Below, one piece after another: positions 18,019 to 28,800 of a stretch of DNA of 64,000 nucleotides. The notes under the pieces are model-generated. The model made no database searches. It was not told the DNA's origin and was given only the letters and a program-made list of their open reading frames with translations. Every line of letters starts with the position of its first letter. The first letter of the stretch is position 1. Origin of the DNA: Alteromonas sp. CI.11.F.A3 (GTDB lineage Bacteria > Pseudomonadota > Gammaproteobacteria > Enterobacterales > Alteromonadaceae); contig NZ_CP136708.1 of the NCBI RefSeq assembly GCF_032925565.1, positions 3,844,001 to 3,908,000 of the forward strand, given 5' to 3'. Made by a program: the position numbers and the translations under genes.

Positions 18019-18624
18019 ATGTCGTATCCCGTCCCCGCTCAACAGGTTGAAAACCTGTACGAGATTAAAAAAAGCAAGTTTATTGCCTTTGCCGCCTTTG
18101 CAGATAGTCGCGAAGCAGCGATGGCACACCTCGCAAATGTGAAGCAACAATATCCAGATGCCCGTCACCATTGTTGGGCGTACTTACTTGGTAACCCTCA
18201 TTCCCCATCAAGCGCAGCAATGGCCGATGATGGCGAACCGAGTGGCACTGCCGGAAAACCCATTCTCAATGTTTTACAGCACAAAGGTGTGGGCGATGTC
18301 ATGGTTATAGTTACCCGCTATTTTGGTGGCATAAAGCTGGGTGCAGGTGGGTTAGTGCGAGCTTACTCAGCCTCAGCACAGCAAGCTATGGAACAGCTTC
18401 CCACCCGTGAAGAAGTGCGCCTTTATGATATCTCTATTGATATCGACTTTAAGCACGAGCAATTCATCCGGCATTTATGCGAACAATTTTCAGGCAAGAT
18501 AGTTAGTTGTGACTATGCACAACACGTTACTGTAAATATGCAATTGCCACATCAAGCTATCGATGAGTTTCAAGAAAAAACCGCTGCCATGGCGATTAAT
18601 TTTACACGCCCTGAGAATAGCTAA
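18019..18624 (+). CDS. yigZ: YigZ/IMPACT family protein
   Basis: 201 residues, close to the E. coli protein. The N-terminal IMPACT domain is clear: KKSKFIAFA, HHCWAYLLG, DDGEPSGTAGKPIL and VTRYFGGIKLGAGGLVRAY. A C-terminal ferredoxin-like domain follows. Its biochemical role is not established; eukaryotic IMPACT regulates the kinase GCN2, which says little about bacteria. In many gammaproteobacteria yigZ lies next to trkH, which is not the case here. It ends before a strong bidirectional terminator. Confidence 0.93.
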   Translation: MSYPVPAQQVENLYEIKKSKFIAFAAFADSREAAMAHLANVKQQYPDARHHCWAYLLGNPHSPSSAAMADDGEPSGTAGKPILNVLQHKGVGDVMVIVTRYFGGIKLGAGGLVRAYSASAQQAMEQLPTREEVRLYDISIDIDFKHEQFIRHLCEQFSGKIVSCDYAQHVTVNMQLPHQAIDEFQEKTAAMAINFTRPENS

Positions 18625-18683
18625 GCATTACTGGTATTCCGGCGATTTTCTTGAATATATAACGAGCATTTGTGACCACGTAT

Positions 18684-18714
18684 AAAAAAGCCCGCTGCGC
18701 GGGCTTTTTGTTTT
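18684..18714. terminator. Bidirectional rho-independent terminator
   Basis: AAAAAGCCCGC pairs with GCGGGCTTTTT over a two-base TG loop; it serves yigZ (plus) and the peroxiredoxin-like gene (minus). Confidence 0.92.
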
Positions 18715-18794
18715 TAAACATTCTATATAAGCTGCGATATGACTATCTTTTACAGCTATCTGTTAGAGCTATTCACTAAAGCTAACCATTAAAG

Positions 18795-19331
18795 CTAGCC
18801 ATTAAAGGTGCCGCGAATTGGGTAGTCATTTTCCGGGTCGCGAATGAATTCCAAACCGGATACTAGTTGCTCTAAATCAGGGCGTACAAAAGGCGCATTA
18901 GCCAACTCACTAATCTGAATAGTGTTATCTTGATTTAGAATAAACAACGCGGGCTCAGCGAAATTGTGATCGGTTTCTTTTTCGCTGCGAGGCACAGAAA
19001 TATATAAACCCAGCCCTTTCATATCGTCTTCACTCAAACCCGAAGCAATAGGGAACGTAATTGATAAGTCTTCAAGATGCTCTTTCAACTGAGATTGACT
19101 GTCAGCAGATACCGCTATTACATCAACGCCAAGTTCTAACAAACGCCCTTTGTAGTCTTCAAGCGCGTTTAAATACTTGGTACAGATAGGACAGTGCTTA
19201 CCACGGTAAACAACCACCATCTTCCAATCACAACCTTCACGTTTGTTGCTTAATGAAACAGCCTCGCCGGTGCTTAGCGTTACTTGCACATCGGGAAATG
19301 AAGAATCAGGTTGTAGTTTTTGCGTATACAT
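18795..19331 (-). CDS. AhpC/TSA-family peroxiredoxin-like protein
   Basis: 178 residues with a thioredoxin-fold peroxiredoxin core and no signal peptide. The active-site region reads VYRGKHCPIC, with Cys47 and Cys50 as a CxxC pair rather than the classical PxxxTxxC of 2-Cys peroxiredoxins. IAVSADSQSQLKEH and PALFILNQD are the expected following strand elements. Likely a cytoplasmic thiol peroxidase or disulfide reductase; the substrate is unknown. The ATG at 19331 has AAGGAG upstream. Monocistronic. Confidence 0.85.
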   Translation of the reverse strand: MYTQKLQPDSSFPDVQVTLSTGEAVSLSNKREGCDWKMVVVYRGKHCPICTKYLNALEDYKGRLLELGVDVIAVSADSQSQLKEHLEDLSITFPIASGLSEDDMKGLGLYISVPRSEKETDHNFAEPALFILNQDNTIQISELANAPFVRPDLEQLVSGLEFIRDPENDYPIRGTFNG

Positions 19332-19468
19332 ACAGTCTCCTTAATTGCGTATTAGCTACATGAACCAATTACATCGGTAATATGCGTCATCAGTAGCGCT
19401 AACCATCCCGTTAGTGCTACCGATGATACCTAATTAGTTCTACGCCTTAAGGCTTGTAAAGATCGCTT

Positions 19469-21400
19469 TTATTCCACAAAGCCTTCGTTGGCTCGAATGG
19501 TTAAAGGGTGATAACCCGGCTTTGCTTCTTCAAAGGCACGTTTAGCAAACGCTTTGCCTTCGGGTGTTGCAGAAAGCGAACGATATAGCGGCTTAACTAA
19601 CTTATTACGGCCAATGTTAACCAGGTACTCGTACAATCGGTCGTAGGCCGGCTTGTATTCATTTGCCACTGCAATCATTAACCAACTGTGGGCTATTTCG
19701 TTATTTTGCGTGGTGGTTAACGAGAACGCAGCATCTAATGCAGCCAGTTGCTCTGCGGATAGTTCCTTTGGCATATTGTTCAGGAAATACAACCACTCAT
19801 GCACTGTCCATTGCTCGGTATCTATATTTACCGCTTCTACCTCACCGGCTAACCAAGCCTTGCGAGTGGTATCGATTTTATCAAAGGCATCCGACTCTGG
19901 CACAGGCGCTCCTTCAGGAATACCGGGCTCAAACACCCATTTTTGAATGCGCGCTTTGCTTAACTTATCTGGGTATTGCGCCAACAAGGTTTCATCCAGG
20001 TAGGCTAAAAACGTATCAGTGGTAATGCTTTTAAACGCGAAATCTTCAAAGTACTGCATCAAAAACGCATCAAAATTTTCACGACCAATTTTGTTTTCAA
20101 TTTCACGTAAAAAGAGCGCGCCTTTTTCGTAAGGAATATTTGAGAAAACATCATCTGGATTTCTTCCGCGAAGATCGATAGCTAGAATTTCATCTTCTTC
20201 GTTGAGGGCTTGTATATCGTTTTGTAAATCTTGGTATCCCAAAACCGCTTCTTTTTTAAATCGGTCGTGGCCGTATATCATTTCCATAATACGGTAAGTT
20301 AAATAGGTGGTGAAACCTTCGTTTAACCACAGATCGCGCCACGTGGCGTTGGTCACCGTATTGCCCGACCAGCTATGCGCCAATTCATGCGCAATCAGTG
20401 ACACTAAGCTTTTATCGCCAGCGATGACAGTAGGGGTAATAAACGATAAGCGTGGGTTTTCCATTCCGCCAAAAGGGAAAGACGGCGGTAAAATCAATAA
20501 GTCGTAACGATCCCATTGATATGGGCCATAGGTTTTTTCCGTTACTTCTAACATGGCTTCGGTATCTTCGAATTCTTTTGCTGCTGCGTCTAACATACTA
20601 GGCTCGGCATAAACCCCTGTGCGCTCGCCCATTGGTTTGAATTTCAAATCACCAATTGCTAATGCGATTAAGTACGAAGGTACAGGCTGCGGCATAGTAA
20701 ACGAGTACTCACCATCACGAGCCGTAGCAGGATCGTTAGAGGCACTCATCACTGCCAATAAAGCTTCAGGTGTATGTATAGTGGCTGTGTAGGTTACTCG
20801 TACTTGTGGAGAGTCTTGCAGCGGAATAAAGCTTCTTGCATGCATAGCTTGCGCTTGGGTAAACAAGAAAGGATGTTGCTTTCCTGCGGTTTGTGCTGGC
20901 GTTAACCATTGAACACCCGATGCTTCAGGCGAGGTAGAATAGGCAATGGTTAGCTTATCTGCGCCTTCAGGCAATTCAACAGAAAGTGGTGTGCCAAGTT
21001 CAGGATCAGCGCTGCCCATATCAAAAGGTACGGGATTGCCGTTAACCGTAACCGATATAATATCCAATGCACGAGTATCAAGAACAACCGTATTAAAGTT
21101 AGGCGCACTGCGCTCAACGGTTAACGTAGCACTGCCGGACAATTTTGATGTTTCAAAATCTGCAGTTAAGTCTAAATCTAAATGAGTAACTCGCACTTCT
21201 GATGGATTGGCGAATGAGTGGTAATCTTTACCCGCCTCTATTTCACTGAGCACATCTACTTTAGATACTGCGCTCTCGGCAGCAATTTTGCTATCAGCAC
21301 TATCAGAAACAGCTGATGGTGTTGTCGGTTCTTGTGAGGGTTGTTCGCTACACGCAAACAACATCGGCGCACAAATGGCTACCCAGCTTATATTTTTCAT
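19469..21400 (-). CDS. M1-family aminopeptidase, predicted lipoprotein
   Basis: 643 residues. The leader ends at LFAC (Cys17), a plausible lipobox, so an envelope lipoprotein is likely. The exopeptidase motif is GGMENPRL. The zinc site is HELAH (His338, Glu339, His342) with Glu361 in LNEGF as third ligand. The C-terminal ARM-like domain (about 500-640) fits the leukotriene A4 hydrolase/aminopeptidase branch. It would remove N-terminal residues from peptides outside the inner membrane. A short Ser/Ala-rich spacer follows the lipid anchor. Single gene. Confidence 0.93.
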   Translation of the reverse strand: MKNISWVAICAPMLFACSEQPSQEPTTPSAVSDSADSKIAAESAVSKVDVLSEIEAGKDYHSFANPSEVRVTHLDLDLTADFETSKLSGSATLTVERSAPNFNTVVLDTRALDIISVTVNGNPVPFDMGSADPELGTPLSVELPEGADKLTIAYSTSPEASGVQWLTPAQTAGKQHPFLFTQAQAMHARSFIPLQDSPQVRVTYTATIHTPEALLAVMSASNDPATARDGEYSFTMPQPVPSYLIALAIGDLKFKPMGERTGVYAEPSMLDAAAKEFEDTEAMLEVTEKTYGPYQWDRYDLLILPPSFPFGGMENPRLSFITPTVIAGDKSLVSLIAHELAHSWSGNTVTNATWRDLWLNEGFTTYLTYRIMEMIYGHDRFKKEAVLGYQDLQNDIQALNEEDEILAIDLRGRNPDDVFSNIPYEKGALFLREIENKIGRENFDAFLMQYFEDFAFKSITTDTFLAYLDETLLAQYPDKLSKARIQKWVFEPGIPEGAPVPESDAFDKIDTTRKAWLAGEVEAVNIDTEQWTVHEWLYFLNNMPKELSAEQLAALDAAFSLTTTQNNEIAHSWLMIAVANEYKPAYDRLYEYLVNIGRNKLVKPLYRSLSATPEGKAFAKRAFEEAKPGYHPLTIRANEGFVE

Positions 21401-21580
21401 AATACTTCCTGTTATAATTCTGTCTTACCCATAATTCTGTCTTATCTATAATAACAAAGAAGTACCTGAATGCTTAAACCCAAAACGACAAGCAACGACA
21501 CCAGCGGTTAAATTAACGTTTCCCCCCTTCCCTACCTTTAAAGCGGCTCGAGTGATCTTGGGGAAGAGAGGTATTGACGT

Positions 21581-22009
21581 CTAGGCTACTGAAATTTGTA
21601 CATCAATATTGCCACGAGTGGCATTTGAATACGGGCATACTTGGTGCGCTTTAGCCACCAAGCTTTCTGCTGCAGATTTCTCCATATCACCTAAGTCGAC
21701 GCTTAGTTTTACAGCAATAGCAAAACCGACTTCGATAGGCCCAATAGACACATCACCAGTTACGCTTATATCGCTGCCCAATTTAATTTTTTCAGCCGCA
21801 GCCACATGCTTAAGTGCACCAATGAAACACGCTGAATAGCCAGCTGCAAACAATTGCTCTGGGTTAGTGCCATTACCACCCGCTCCACCTAATGCTTTTG
21901 GTGTTGAAAGCGTAACATCTAAGTTTCCGTCACTTGATTTTGCTGTGCCTTCACGACCACCTGTTGCAGCTGCTGTACCGGTATAAACCACTTGTTGAAG
22001 TGTATGCAT
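21581..22009 (-). CDS. ohr: Organic hydroperoxide resistance protein Ohr
   Basis: 142 residues, the family's usual length. Ohr reduces organic and lipid hydroperoxides through a Cys pair: Cys61 (peroxidatic, in YSACF) and Cys125 (resolving, in VCPYSNA). GGAGGNGTNPEQLFAAG is the conserved loop that carries the catalytic environment. It is divergent from a MarR-family gene with a Cys at position 22, the standard ohr/ohrR arrangement, and a perfect palindrome lies between them. Confidence 0.96.
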   Translation of the reverse strand: MHTLQQVVYTGTAAATGGREGTAKSSDGNLDVTLSTPKALGGAGGNGTNPEQLFAAGYSACFIGALKHVAAAEKIKLGSDISVTGDVSIGPIEVGFAIAVKLSVDLGDMEKSAAESLVAKAHQVCPYSNATRGNIDVQISVA

Positions 22010-22118
22010 TATATAAATCCTCGATTGCTTCGCTCAACTTGAGCATTCTTTATTGAAGCCCAGTAATGAAATTGTGTAATGAACCCGTGTAGTGAAATGT
22101 CTAATAGAAAGTAAATGC

Positions 22119-22144
22119 AATTTATTTTGCATGCAAAATAAATT
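22119..22144. promoter_or_regulatory. Perfect palindrome, probable OhrR operator
   Basis: Two 13-base arms (AATTTATTTTGCA and its exact complement) meet without spacer in the ohr-ohrR gap. OhrR binds AT-rich palindromes in such gaps; binding here is inferred. Confidence 0.75.
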
Positions 22145-22173
22145 AACACTAATGCCGCTTGTAGATCAAGTCC

Positions 22174-22185
22174 TTTGCATGCAAA
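22174..22185. promoter_or_regulatory. Second TTTGCATGCAAA operator-like site
   Basis: A 12-base palindrome that repeats the centre of the upstream 26-base site, 37 bases before the ohrR start codon. Placed to allow autoregulation of ohrR. Confidence 0.6.
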
Positions 22186-22222
22186 ATATTATTCATGCCT
22201 TTTACCTCTTCTAGGAACGCTC

Positions 22223-22687
22223 ATGTCTGACGAAGCTAAGCTTGATGAACTTGCACCCGATACGCTTAAATTAGAAAGCCAGTTGTGCCACCGCTTTTAC
22301 ACGCTGTCTAATGCATTTACTCGTGCCTATCGCCCAATGCTTAAAAGCCTTGATATTACGTATCCACAGTACGTAGTGATGATGGCCTTATGGGAACAAT
22401 CTAACGTCACCATTGCAGAATTACTGGATAAAACTGTGATAGATGGCGGTGCTATGACGCTGATTTTAAAAAAACTAGAACAAAAAGAGCTGTTAAACGT
22501 GGTTAAAGATGAACAGGACAAACGGGTGCGCCGGGTAGTGCTGTCAAAATCGGGGCAAGATGCCAAAATAATAGCACGGGATGTTCCCACCCAAATGTTA
22601 TGTAAACTAGATGGCATGTCGAAAGCTGAAGCAAAGCAACTTGTTGTATTAATGGACAAACTACAAGGGTGTTTCAACGCTGATTAA
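22223..22687 (+). CDS. ohrR: MarR-family peroxide-responsive repressor OhrR
   Basis: 154 residues from the ATG at 22223, which follows AGGA. An earlier in-frame TTG would start inside the second palindrome and is unlikely. The protein has the MarR winged helix (ITYPQYVVMMALWEQSNVTIAELLDKTVIDGGAMTLILKKLE region; wing at DEQDKRVRRVVLS). The redox sensor Cys22 (SQLCHRFY) sits where OhrR has its reactive Cys, and Tyr residues that position the hydroperoxide are nearby. It should repress ohr until oxidised by organic peroxides. Confidence 0.94.
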   Translation: MSDEAKLDELAPDTLKLESQLCHRFYTLSNAFTRAYRPMLKSLDITYPQYVVMMALWEQSNVTIAELLDKTVIDGGAMTLILKKLEQKELLNVVKDEQDKRVRRVVLSKSGQDAKIIARDVPTQMLCKLDGMSKAEAKQLVVLMDKLQGCFNAD

Positions 22688-22716
22688 AAAGTCAGTGCCA
22701 TAGCTATAGCACTGAC
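22684..22716 (-). terminator. Terminator of the GH3 gene (minus strand)
   Basis: GTCAGTGC pairs with GCACTGAC over a 10-base loop. On the minus strand it is followed by TTTTTAA. Confidence 0.65.
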
Positions 22717-22733
22717 TACTGCAATATAACAAG

Positions 22734-22772
22734 TATGTTCGTTCATCCATTGACTATGGATAAACGAACATA
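22734..22772. terminator. Long hairpin at the end of the GH3 gene
   Basis: TATGTTCGTT and AACGAACATA pair perfectly; after one mismatch ATCCAT/ATGGAT extend the stem. No T run follows, so it may stabilise the 3' end rather than terminate by itself. Confidence 0.5.
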
Positions 22773-22775
22773 ATA

Positions 22776-25373
22776 TTAGGGAAGATTAATACTGTGTTGC
22801 ACAACGTTATCGCTACGTTTCACCCCTTGTCCCCCACCAAGCGTCACGAGCAATTTACCTTTATAAGGTTGGCGCTGCCCCTGCGCATCAACATAAACAA
22901 GTTGCGATTCATTAATGGTGAACTTCACTGACTGGCTTTCCCCACCCGCTAAGTTTACACGCTTAAAGGCAACCAACTCTCGCTGAGGCGTACGAATTGG
23001 TGCATCGGGCATTCCAAGATAAACTTGAACAACTTCTTGAGCACTTATATCACTTTTATTAGATAGCGTGGTGGCAATATTAAGACCCTTTTCAGAGCGA
23101 GTGACCTTTAGCTTATCGTAACGGAAGTCTGCATAGCTAAGACCATAACCAAATGGATAAAGCGGAGTTCCCTCGTAATACTTATAGGTTCGATTTACCA
23201 TACTGTAATTTTTAAAGTCGGGTAAGTCGTTAACCGACTGATAGAAGGTTACCGGTAGTCGGCCGGAAGGACTGGTATCACCATAAAGAAGGTTCAGTAG
23301 TGCTGGCCCAGTTTGCTCACCAGGATAGAAGCCTTGAATAATGGCGTTGAGGTTTTTATCTTCCCAGTTTAGCGCTATTGCGCTTCCGCTCATGTTAACC
23401 ATAACGATGGGTTTGCCCAGTTTATGAAGCGCTTTTAATAGTGATGATTGGCTCTTGGGCAATTTGATATTCGTTCTGTCCCCATGGGAGAACCCATCAA
23501 TCTCAAGAGGCATTTCTTCCCCCTCCAATTCAGCGCTAATACCGCCGACAAATACGATAACATCAGATTCCTTTGCCACTCTAAGCGCTTCACTCTCTAG
23601 ATTTTTATCCTCTATTAACCATTTGAAGCTTATTTCTGGTTCTATCACATTACTGTGCCAAAAACGCTGAATAAGTGATTCAGCCTTGAAGTCATAAGAC
23701 TTGCCTGCTTCAAGATAGCGCCTTTCGTCTGTAAGCTCACCGTCTAGGTAGACCTCGACATCTTTCATTTTAAAGTAATAATTTCCAGATTTTTGAGGGG
23801 TAATTTTGCCCGTCCATCGCACCGCGAATTCTTGATTTGATGCTTTGTTGAAAGGTATGTCTTCGCTCGTCAAATTGATGTTCATTTCAACGTGCCGTTT
23901 GCTTGGCTGAAGATTGAAATGACTTGAGGGGTAATACTTAGCAACTAAACCTGGTTTTGATTCGCCTAGCATGTTTACATGGGTGAAAACGCTAGAAGGG
24001 ACAGGACTAAAATGCGTAAAAATGTTTTCAGTTATACTGCTTCCTGGCGCGTAACCAAGTTGGTTTGAAGGTAGTGCCTGCGAAAAGGCTTCTTTCGGTG
24101 TAACAGGCTGCACGGGTGTGCCATGATAATTACCCACAAGTATGGCGGGATTGTCAGCATTCGGCCCAATAAGTGCTATTTTACTATTGCGTTTCAGGGG
24201 CAATACACCATCGTTTTTAAGTAAAACCATGGATTTCTCTGCCGCTTCTCGTGCCAATTCAATATGTTTTTTTGACCCAACCACTGACATAGGCATTTTG
24301 GTATATGCATGTGTACTGCTGTTATCAAACATTCCCAGTTTCATGCGTGCAGTAAGTAGCCGGGTAAGCGCTTGGTCAATATCACTTTCCTCTACCAAAT
24401 CTTCGCCCACGGCTTCTATTAGGTAGCTAAATGTATTGCCGTGATGGTCTCCGCAGTTTAAGTCTGTACCTGATTTTAAGGCACTGGCGGCTGCGTGAGC
24501 AGGGCTATCTACTACATGATGGGAATTTTCATCATAAAAGTCAGCAATAGCGCCGCAATCTGAAACCACGTACCCGGAGAAATTAAATGTATCTCGTAGC
24601 GTATCTTGAAGAAGCGCTTCACTACCACAGGCGGGGGAACCATTCACTCGGTTATATGCGCACATGACAGATGATACATTTGTAGCTGTAATCGTGTCTT
24701 CAAATGCTCTAAGGTAGGTTTCCGTTAAATCTTTTTCAGACGCTGCGTAATCGTCGCTGTGTCTAGATACTTCCGGGCCACTGTGAACTGCATAATGCTT
24801 CAACGTGGCGACCGACTTAAGGTACGTGGGATCATTTCCTTCAAGGCCTTTCACAAAATTGACCGCCATTCGAGAAGTTAGAAACGGATCCTCTCCGTAA
24901 GTTTCTTGGCCTCTGCCCCATCTAGGATCGCGAAAGATATTAATATTAGGCGACCAATAAGTAAGGCCTGTGTACATTGCATTGGTATCTTCTCGTAAAA
25001 ATTCGTGATGCTTAGCACGCCCTTCATCTGAAATTGTAGACGCTATACGATAAATAAGAGGCTCGTCAAAGGTTGCCGCCATACCAATAGCTTGTGGAAA
25101 TACGGTTGCTTTACCTGCTCTTGCTACCCCATGCAATGCTTCGTTCCACCAATAGTATTCGGGAATGGCAAGGCGCTCTATTGCTGCTGACTTATCAAAT
25201 AATTGACTCACTTTCTCTTCCAAGGTTAAGCGGTCAACTAAATCTGCGACACGAGTCTCAACCGGCAGTGATTGGTTTTGAAATGGCAGTGTTTCACCAT
25301 GACTGTGGGAAGTAAGTAAAAAGCAGGCGGATATAAGAATTCGCTCAGGCAGTTTTTTGATTATTCGATTCAT
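22776..25373 (-). CDS. GH3 beta-glycosidase (probable beta-xylosidase or beta-glucosidase) with a PA14 domain
   Basis: 865 residues. A signal peptide covers about residues 1-26, so it is exported. The GH3 N-terminal barrel shows NEALHGVARAG near 77-87, KSVATLKHYAVHSGPE and the nucleophile Asp272 in YVVSDCGA. The GH3 C-terminal sandwich is interrupted at about residues 470-600 by a PA14-type beta domain (GLVAKYYPSSHFN, then RWTGKITPQKSGNYYFKM). A fibronectin-III-like domain ends the protein (GEQTGPALLN, then YPFGYGLSYADF). The EALHGVA version with PA14 is frequent in xylosidases, and xylose genes lie 9 kb away, but cellobiose-type substrates are possible given the nearby GH9 enzyme. It is divergent from the TonB-dependent receptor. 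Confidence 0.92.
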   Translation of the reverse strand: MNRIIKKLPERILISACFLLTSHSHGETLPFQNQSLPVETRVADLVDRLTLEEKVSQLFDKSAAIERLAIPEYYWWNEALHGVARAGKATVFPQAIGMAATFDEPLIYRIASTISDEGRAKHHEFLREDTNAMYTGLTYWSPNINIFRDPRWGRGQETYGEDPFLTSRMAVNFVKGLEGNDPTYLKSVATLKHYAVHSGPEVSRHSDDYAASEKDLTETYLRAFEDTITATNVSSVMCAYNRVNGSPACGSEALLQDTLRDTFNFSGYVVSDCGAIADFYDENSHHVVDSPAHAAASALKSGTDLNCGDHHGNTFSYLIEAVGEDLVEESDIDQALTRLLTARMKLGMFDNSSTHAYTKMPMSVVGSKKHIELAREAAEKSMVLLKNDGVLPLKRNSKIALIGPNADNPAILVGNYHGTPVQPVTPKEAFSQALPSNQLGYAPGSSITENIFTHFSPVPSSVFTHVNMLGESKPGLVAKYYPSSHFNLQPSKRHVEMNINLTSEDIPFNKASNQEFAVRWTGKITPQKSGNYYFKMKDVEVYLDGELTDERRYLEAGKSYDFKAESLIQRFWHSNVIEPEISFKWLIEDKNLESEALRVAKESDVIVFVGGISAELEGEEMPLEIDGFSHGDRTNIKLPKSQSSLLKALHKLGKPIVMVNMSGSAIALNWEDKNLNAIIQGFYPGEQTGPALLNLLYGDTSPSGRLPVTFYQSVNDLPDFKNYSMVNRTYKYYEGTPLYPFGYGLSYADFRYDKLKVTRSEKGLNIATTLSNKSDISAQEVVQVYLGMPDAPIRTPQRELVAFKRVNLAGGESQSVKFTINESQLVYVDAQGQRQPYKGKLLVTLGGGQGVKRSDNVVQHSINLP

Positions 25374-25836
25374 GAATTTAAATGTCTCATGGCTTTTCCT
25401 AAGGGATGATTACGCTAACCACTTGAAAAATAGAAATCGTCAAACCAATGTCACTTTTGCGTATTTGAACGTTCAATTCACCGCTACTATAGAAGAAAGC
25501 GCAATAAATAAACCTACGCTGGCCCTATAGGCTGCAACCCCAATAAAACCGGCACTCCCAACCTATCGCTATGATAAATAAATGTAACAAATATGTTTAT
25601 TTATTGCCTCACTCAATTTTAAAGGCGTTCATCTATGCGTTTTACATAAACTTGAACCCAAAATTTAAACCAGCAAAATCATTAGGTTGAAGTTAAAACC
25701 TTACATTAGAGTAAATTTTTGCGTTCAAATTAGCCAATCGCGACTATGCTGGGCGAATTGTTGTATTTATGTTGTTATTTTTTAAATGGAGATTAAGCAC
25801 TTCGGTGTTTATTGGAAATGTGACTAGGGAAAAAAA
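25374..25836. promoter_or_regulatory. Divergent control region between GH3 and receptor genes
   Basis: 463 bases without a gene. It holds a perfect TTGAACGTTCAA palindrome at 25465-25476 and an inverted repeat of ATAAATAAA (25574-25582) with TTTATTTAT (25596-25604). The spacer of the latter contains AATGTAACAA, which recurs in the palindrome before the GH9 gene. No promoter pair was convincing. Confidence 0.5.
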
Positions 25837-28800
25837 ATGAAAACACATAATAAATCAACAATAACTAATACAGTGAGAAAGCCTAGCTTTAAACGCTCAC
25901 TTGTATCCAGCGCCTTGTTAAGTACGCTATTAGCTTTCCAACCCCAACTCGCTTTTGCGCAGTCGAATTTACCTTCAGAAGACGTTAAAAAAAACCAGAC
26001 TGACGACGACGTAGAAGATGTTGAGGTCATTGAGGTTCGAGGTATAAAGGAAAACTTAGCAGACGCACAATTACTTAAGCGCTACGGTGATACCTTTCTT
26101 GATGCAATATCAGCAAAGGATATTGGCGCATTGCCTGATAGGAGTGTGCTGGAAGCTATCGTTCGATTACCTGGTGTTTCCATTGAACGTTTTGCGGGCG
26201 CCAACGACCCAGACCATTTCGGCGTTGAAGGAAGTGGCGTTGTGGTCAGGGGGTTAACCCACACTAGAAGTGAATTTAACGGTCGCGATACCTTTACTGC
26301 CGACTCTGGAAGAGGACTTAGTTTTCAGGATGTTCCTCCTGAATTAATGGGCGGCGTAGAGTTGTATAAGAATCAATCGGCAGAGATGATTGAAGGAGGT
26401 ATTGCGGGTACCGTAAATTTAATTACTCGCAAACCCTTTGATAGTGACAAGCGTATTTTAGCGTTTTCAGCCGATGCCACCTATAGCGATTTTATTGAAA
26501 AAACTACCCCAACCTTTTCTGCATTGTATTCGGATGTGTTTGAAAGTGACTATGGCAGATGGGGCTTGCTGCTAAACTTTTCAGATTCCACACTTAAAGC
26601 GCAATCGGACGGTACCCAAGTCGGTCGATTTGAAACACAAAACCAATTAGTTGATGGCGAAAGTGTCATGGTGCCTCGCACCACTCGTTTAACCCGGAAA
26701 CAAGACCTTCGAGAGCGTCAAGGGCTAGCAGCAGCGCTGCAATGGGAAAACGTAGATGACACCATACTCGCTACGGCACAGTTTATACGCTCCGATTCAT
26801 CTTTGTCGTGGACCGAGCGCGCTATTGAACTGGCAGATGATGCGGTCATAAATGACCTTGTGCCAGCAGAGGGCACAACTTTTGATATCGACGAGCAGGG
26901 TTTGTTCGAATCGGGATTAATTACGTCTAACGCGGGTTGGAGAGGAAATGATGCCGAGCGTCAGCCCGGCGGCATTTTCGGTGCTCAACACGCAATGATT
27001 ACACGTGCCAGAGAGCAACACTCTGTGGTAGATGATATTGGATTAAATGTGCGCTACCGCCCTAATGATGAGTGGGCGTTTAGCGCGGATTTGCAATACG
27101 TAGAGTCAACCTCAGATATTGTTGATTTCTCGGTAATGGGCGCTACTCGTACCGTGGTTGGAATTACCAATAACGGAGACAGCACCCCTGATATATTTTT
27201 AACCGACCCCGCTAACGCCAACGACGAAATGCATTTCACCAACCCTTATAATTATTTTTGGCGCAGTGCGATGGATCATGTGTCGGCCAACGAGGGCGAT
27301 GAAGCGGCAGTAGCGTTAGATGCTAAATATACGTTCGAAGACGGTTTATTTACATCTGTAAAAGTGGGCACCCGCTATGCCAAAAGACAACAAACCACCC
27401 GCCAATCCACATTTAACTGGGGCTGGTTGTCTGAAGCGTGGGCGGGGAACGGCAATGCTTGGTTCGACGCCCAAGGTGATGAACTTGGCGCAGGGCTAGG
27501 TGATTTATACGAAGCCGTGTCATTCGATGACTTCGCAAGGGGTGGTGTTTTGACGACACCTGGCGGCAATACCTTTCTTTTTCCTAATGAGTCGGTTGCC
27601 GATAATTATCGTGATGCAGAGTCTACATTCGCAAGCCTTATGCCTGGCTGGGTGGCCTTAGCAAGCAGATCTGGTGCTATCGGTGACTTTTTGCCCAATG
27701 AAATAAACGAAACTACTGAAACGAATAACGCCTTTTTCATACAAGGTAATTTCGAGGGGGAAGTGAAAGGGCTTTTTTTCAGCGGTAATGTGGGGGCACG
27801 CTACGTTAAAATTGAAAATGAGACGGATGGGTTTATTACATTCCCCGATAATCTGCCTGTTCAAGATGATGATCCTGAGAACTTTTTACCCTCTGATCAA
27901 GCCGCGTTCGGTAATGCTGCCTCTACGGAACAAACAGCAGTAAGTGATTACAGTAAGTTACTACCAAGCTTCAATCTTAAACTAAATTTGAACGACGATA
28001 TGCTGTTGCGCTTTGGTTACTCTAAGGCCATTGCGCTGCCTGATCTTGGAAACCTTCGCAATTACGTTGAAATACAGGGCGATAATTTACAGATTGAATA
28101 CTCAGGGGAAGGCGACGATAGAGAGATAACCCGTGCGCAATACCAGCGCTATACCGCAAAATCTGGTAATCCCTTTCTTAAGCCGATGGAAGCCAATAAC
28201 TACGACTTCGCCTTTGAATGGTATTTTCCAGAAACCGTTGGCTCGTTAACCACATCATTCTTTTATAAAGATTTGAGTAACTACTTTATCAACGGCTCCA
28301 CCGATCGCGTTTATGAAAATAATGGCGTGACGCAAGTCGTCCAAGTTGATGGCGCCACTAATGGCGATGAAGGCAGTGTGAAAGGTGTGGAGATTGCTTA
28401 TCAGCAGTTTTTTGATTTTCTACCAGGCGCGTGGAGTGGACTAGGGCTTCAATTCAACTACACGTATGTGAAAGATGAGGGCTCACCGAATCCTGGGTTA
28501 TCGCCAGACAAGCCAGACTCTTCTGAAGGGGAAGGCATTGCCTTTGACAACTTACCGCTTGAGGGGCTTTCCAAAGATAATGTGAACATTGTTGCTATGT
28601 ATGAGAAGAACGGGTTTAACGCTCGCCTAGCTTATAATTGGCGCTCTGAATACCTGTTAACCACAAAAGATGTTATTACTCAGCTTCCTATTTTCAATGA
28701 AGCAAATGGGCAGCTTGATGGTTCGTTCTTTTACCGGTTCTCAGACAACATAGAGTTGGGTTTGCAAGGCACGAATTTAAGCAATACGGTCACACGTACC

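Noticed and set aside
22175..22222. Upstream in-frame start for ohrR (TTG, adding 16 residues)
   Set aside because: It begins inside the second operator palindrome, and AGGA precedes the ATG at 22223 instead.
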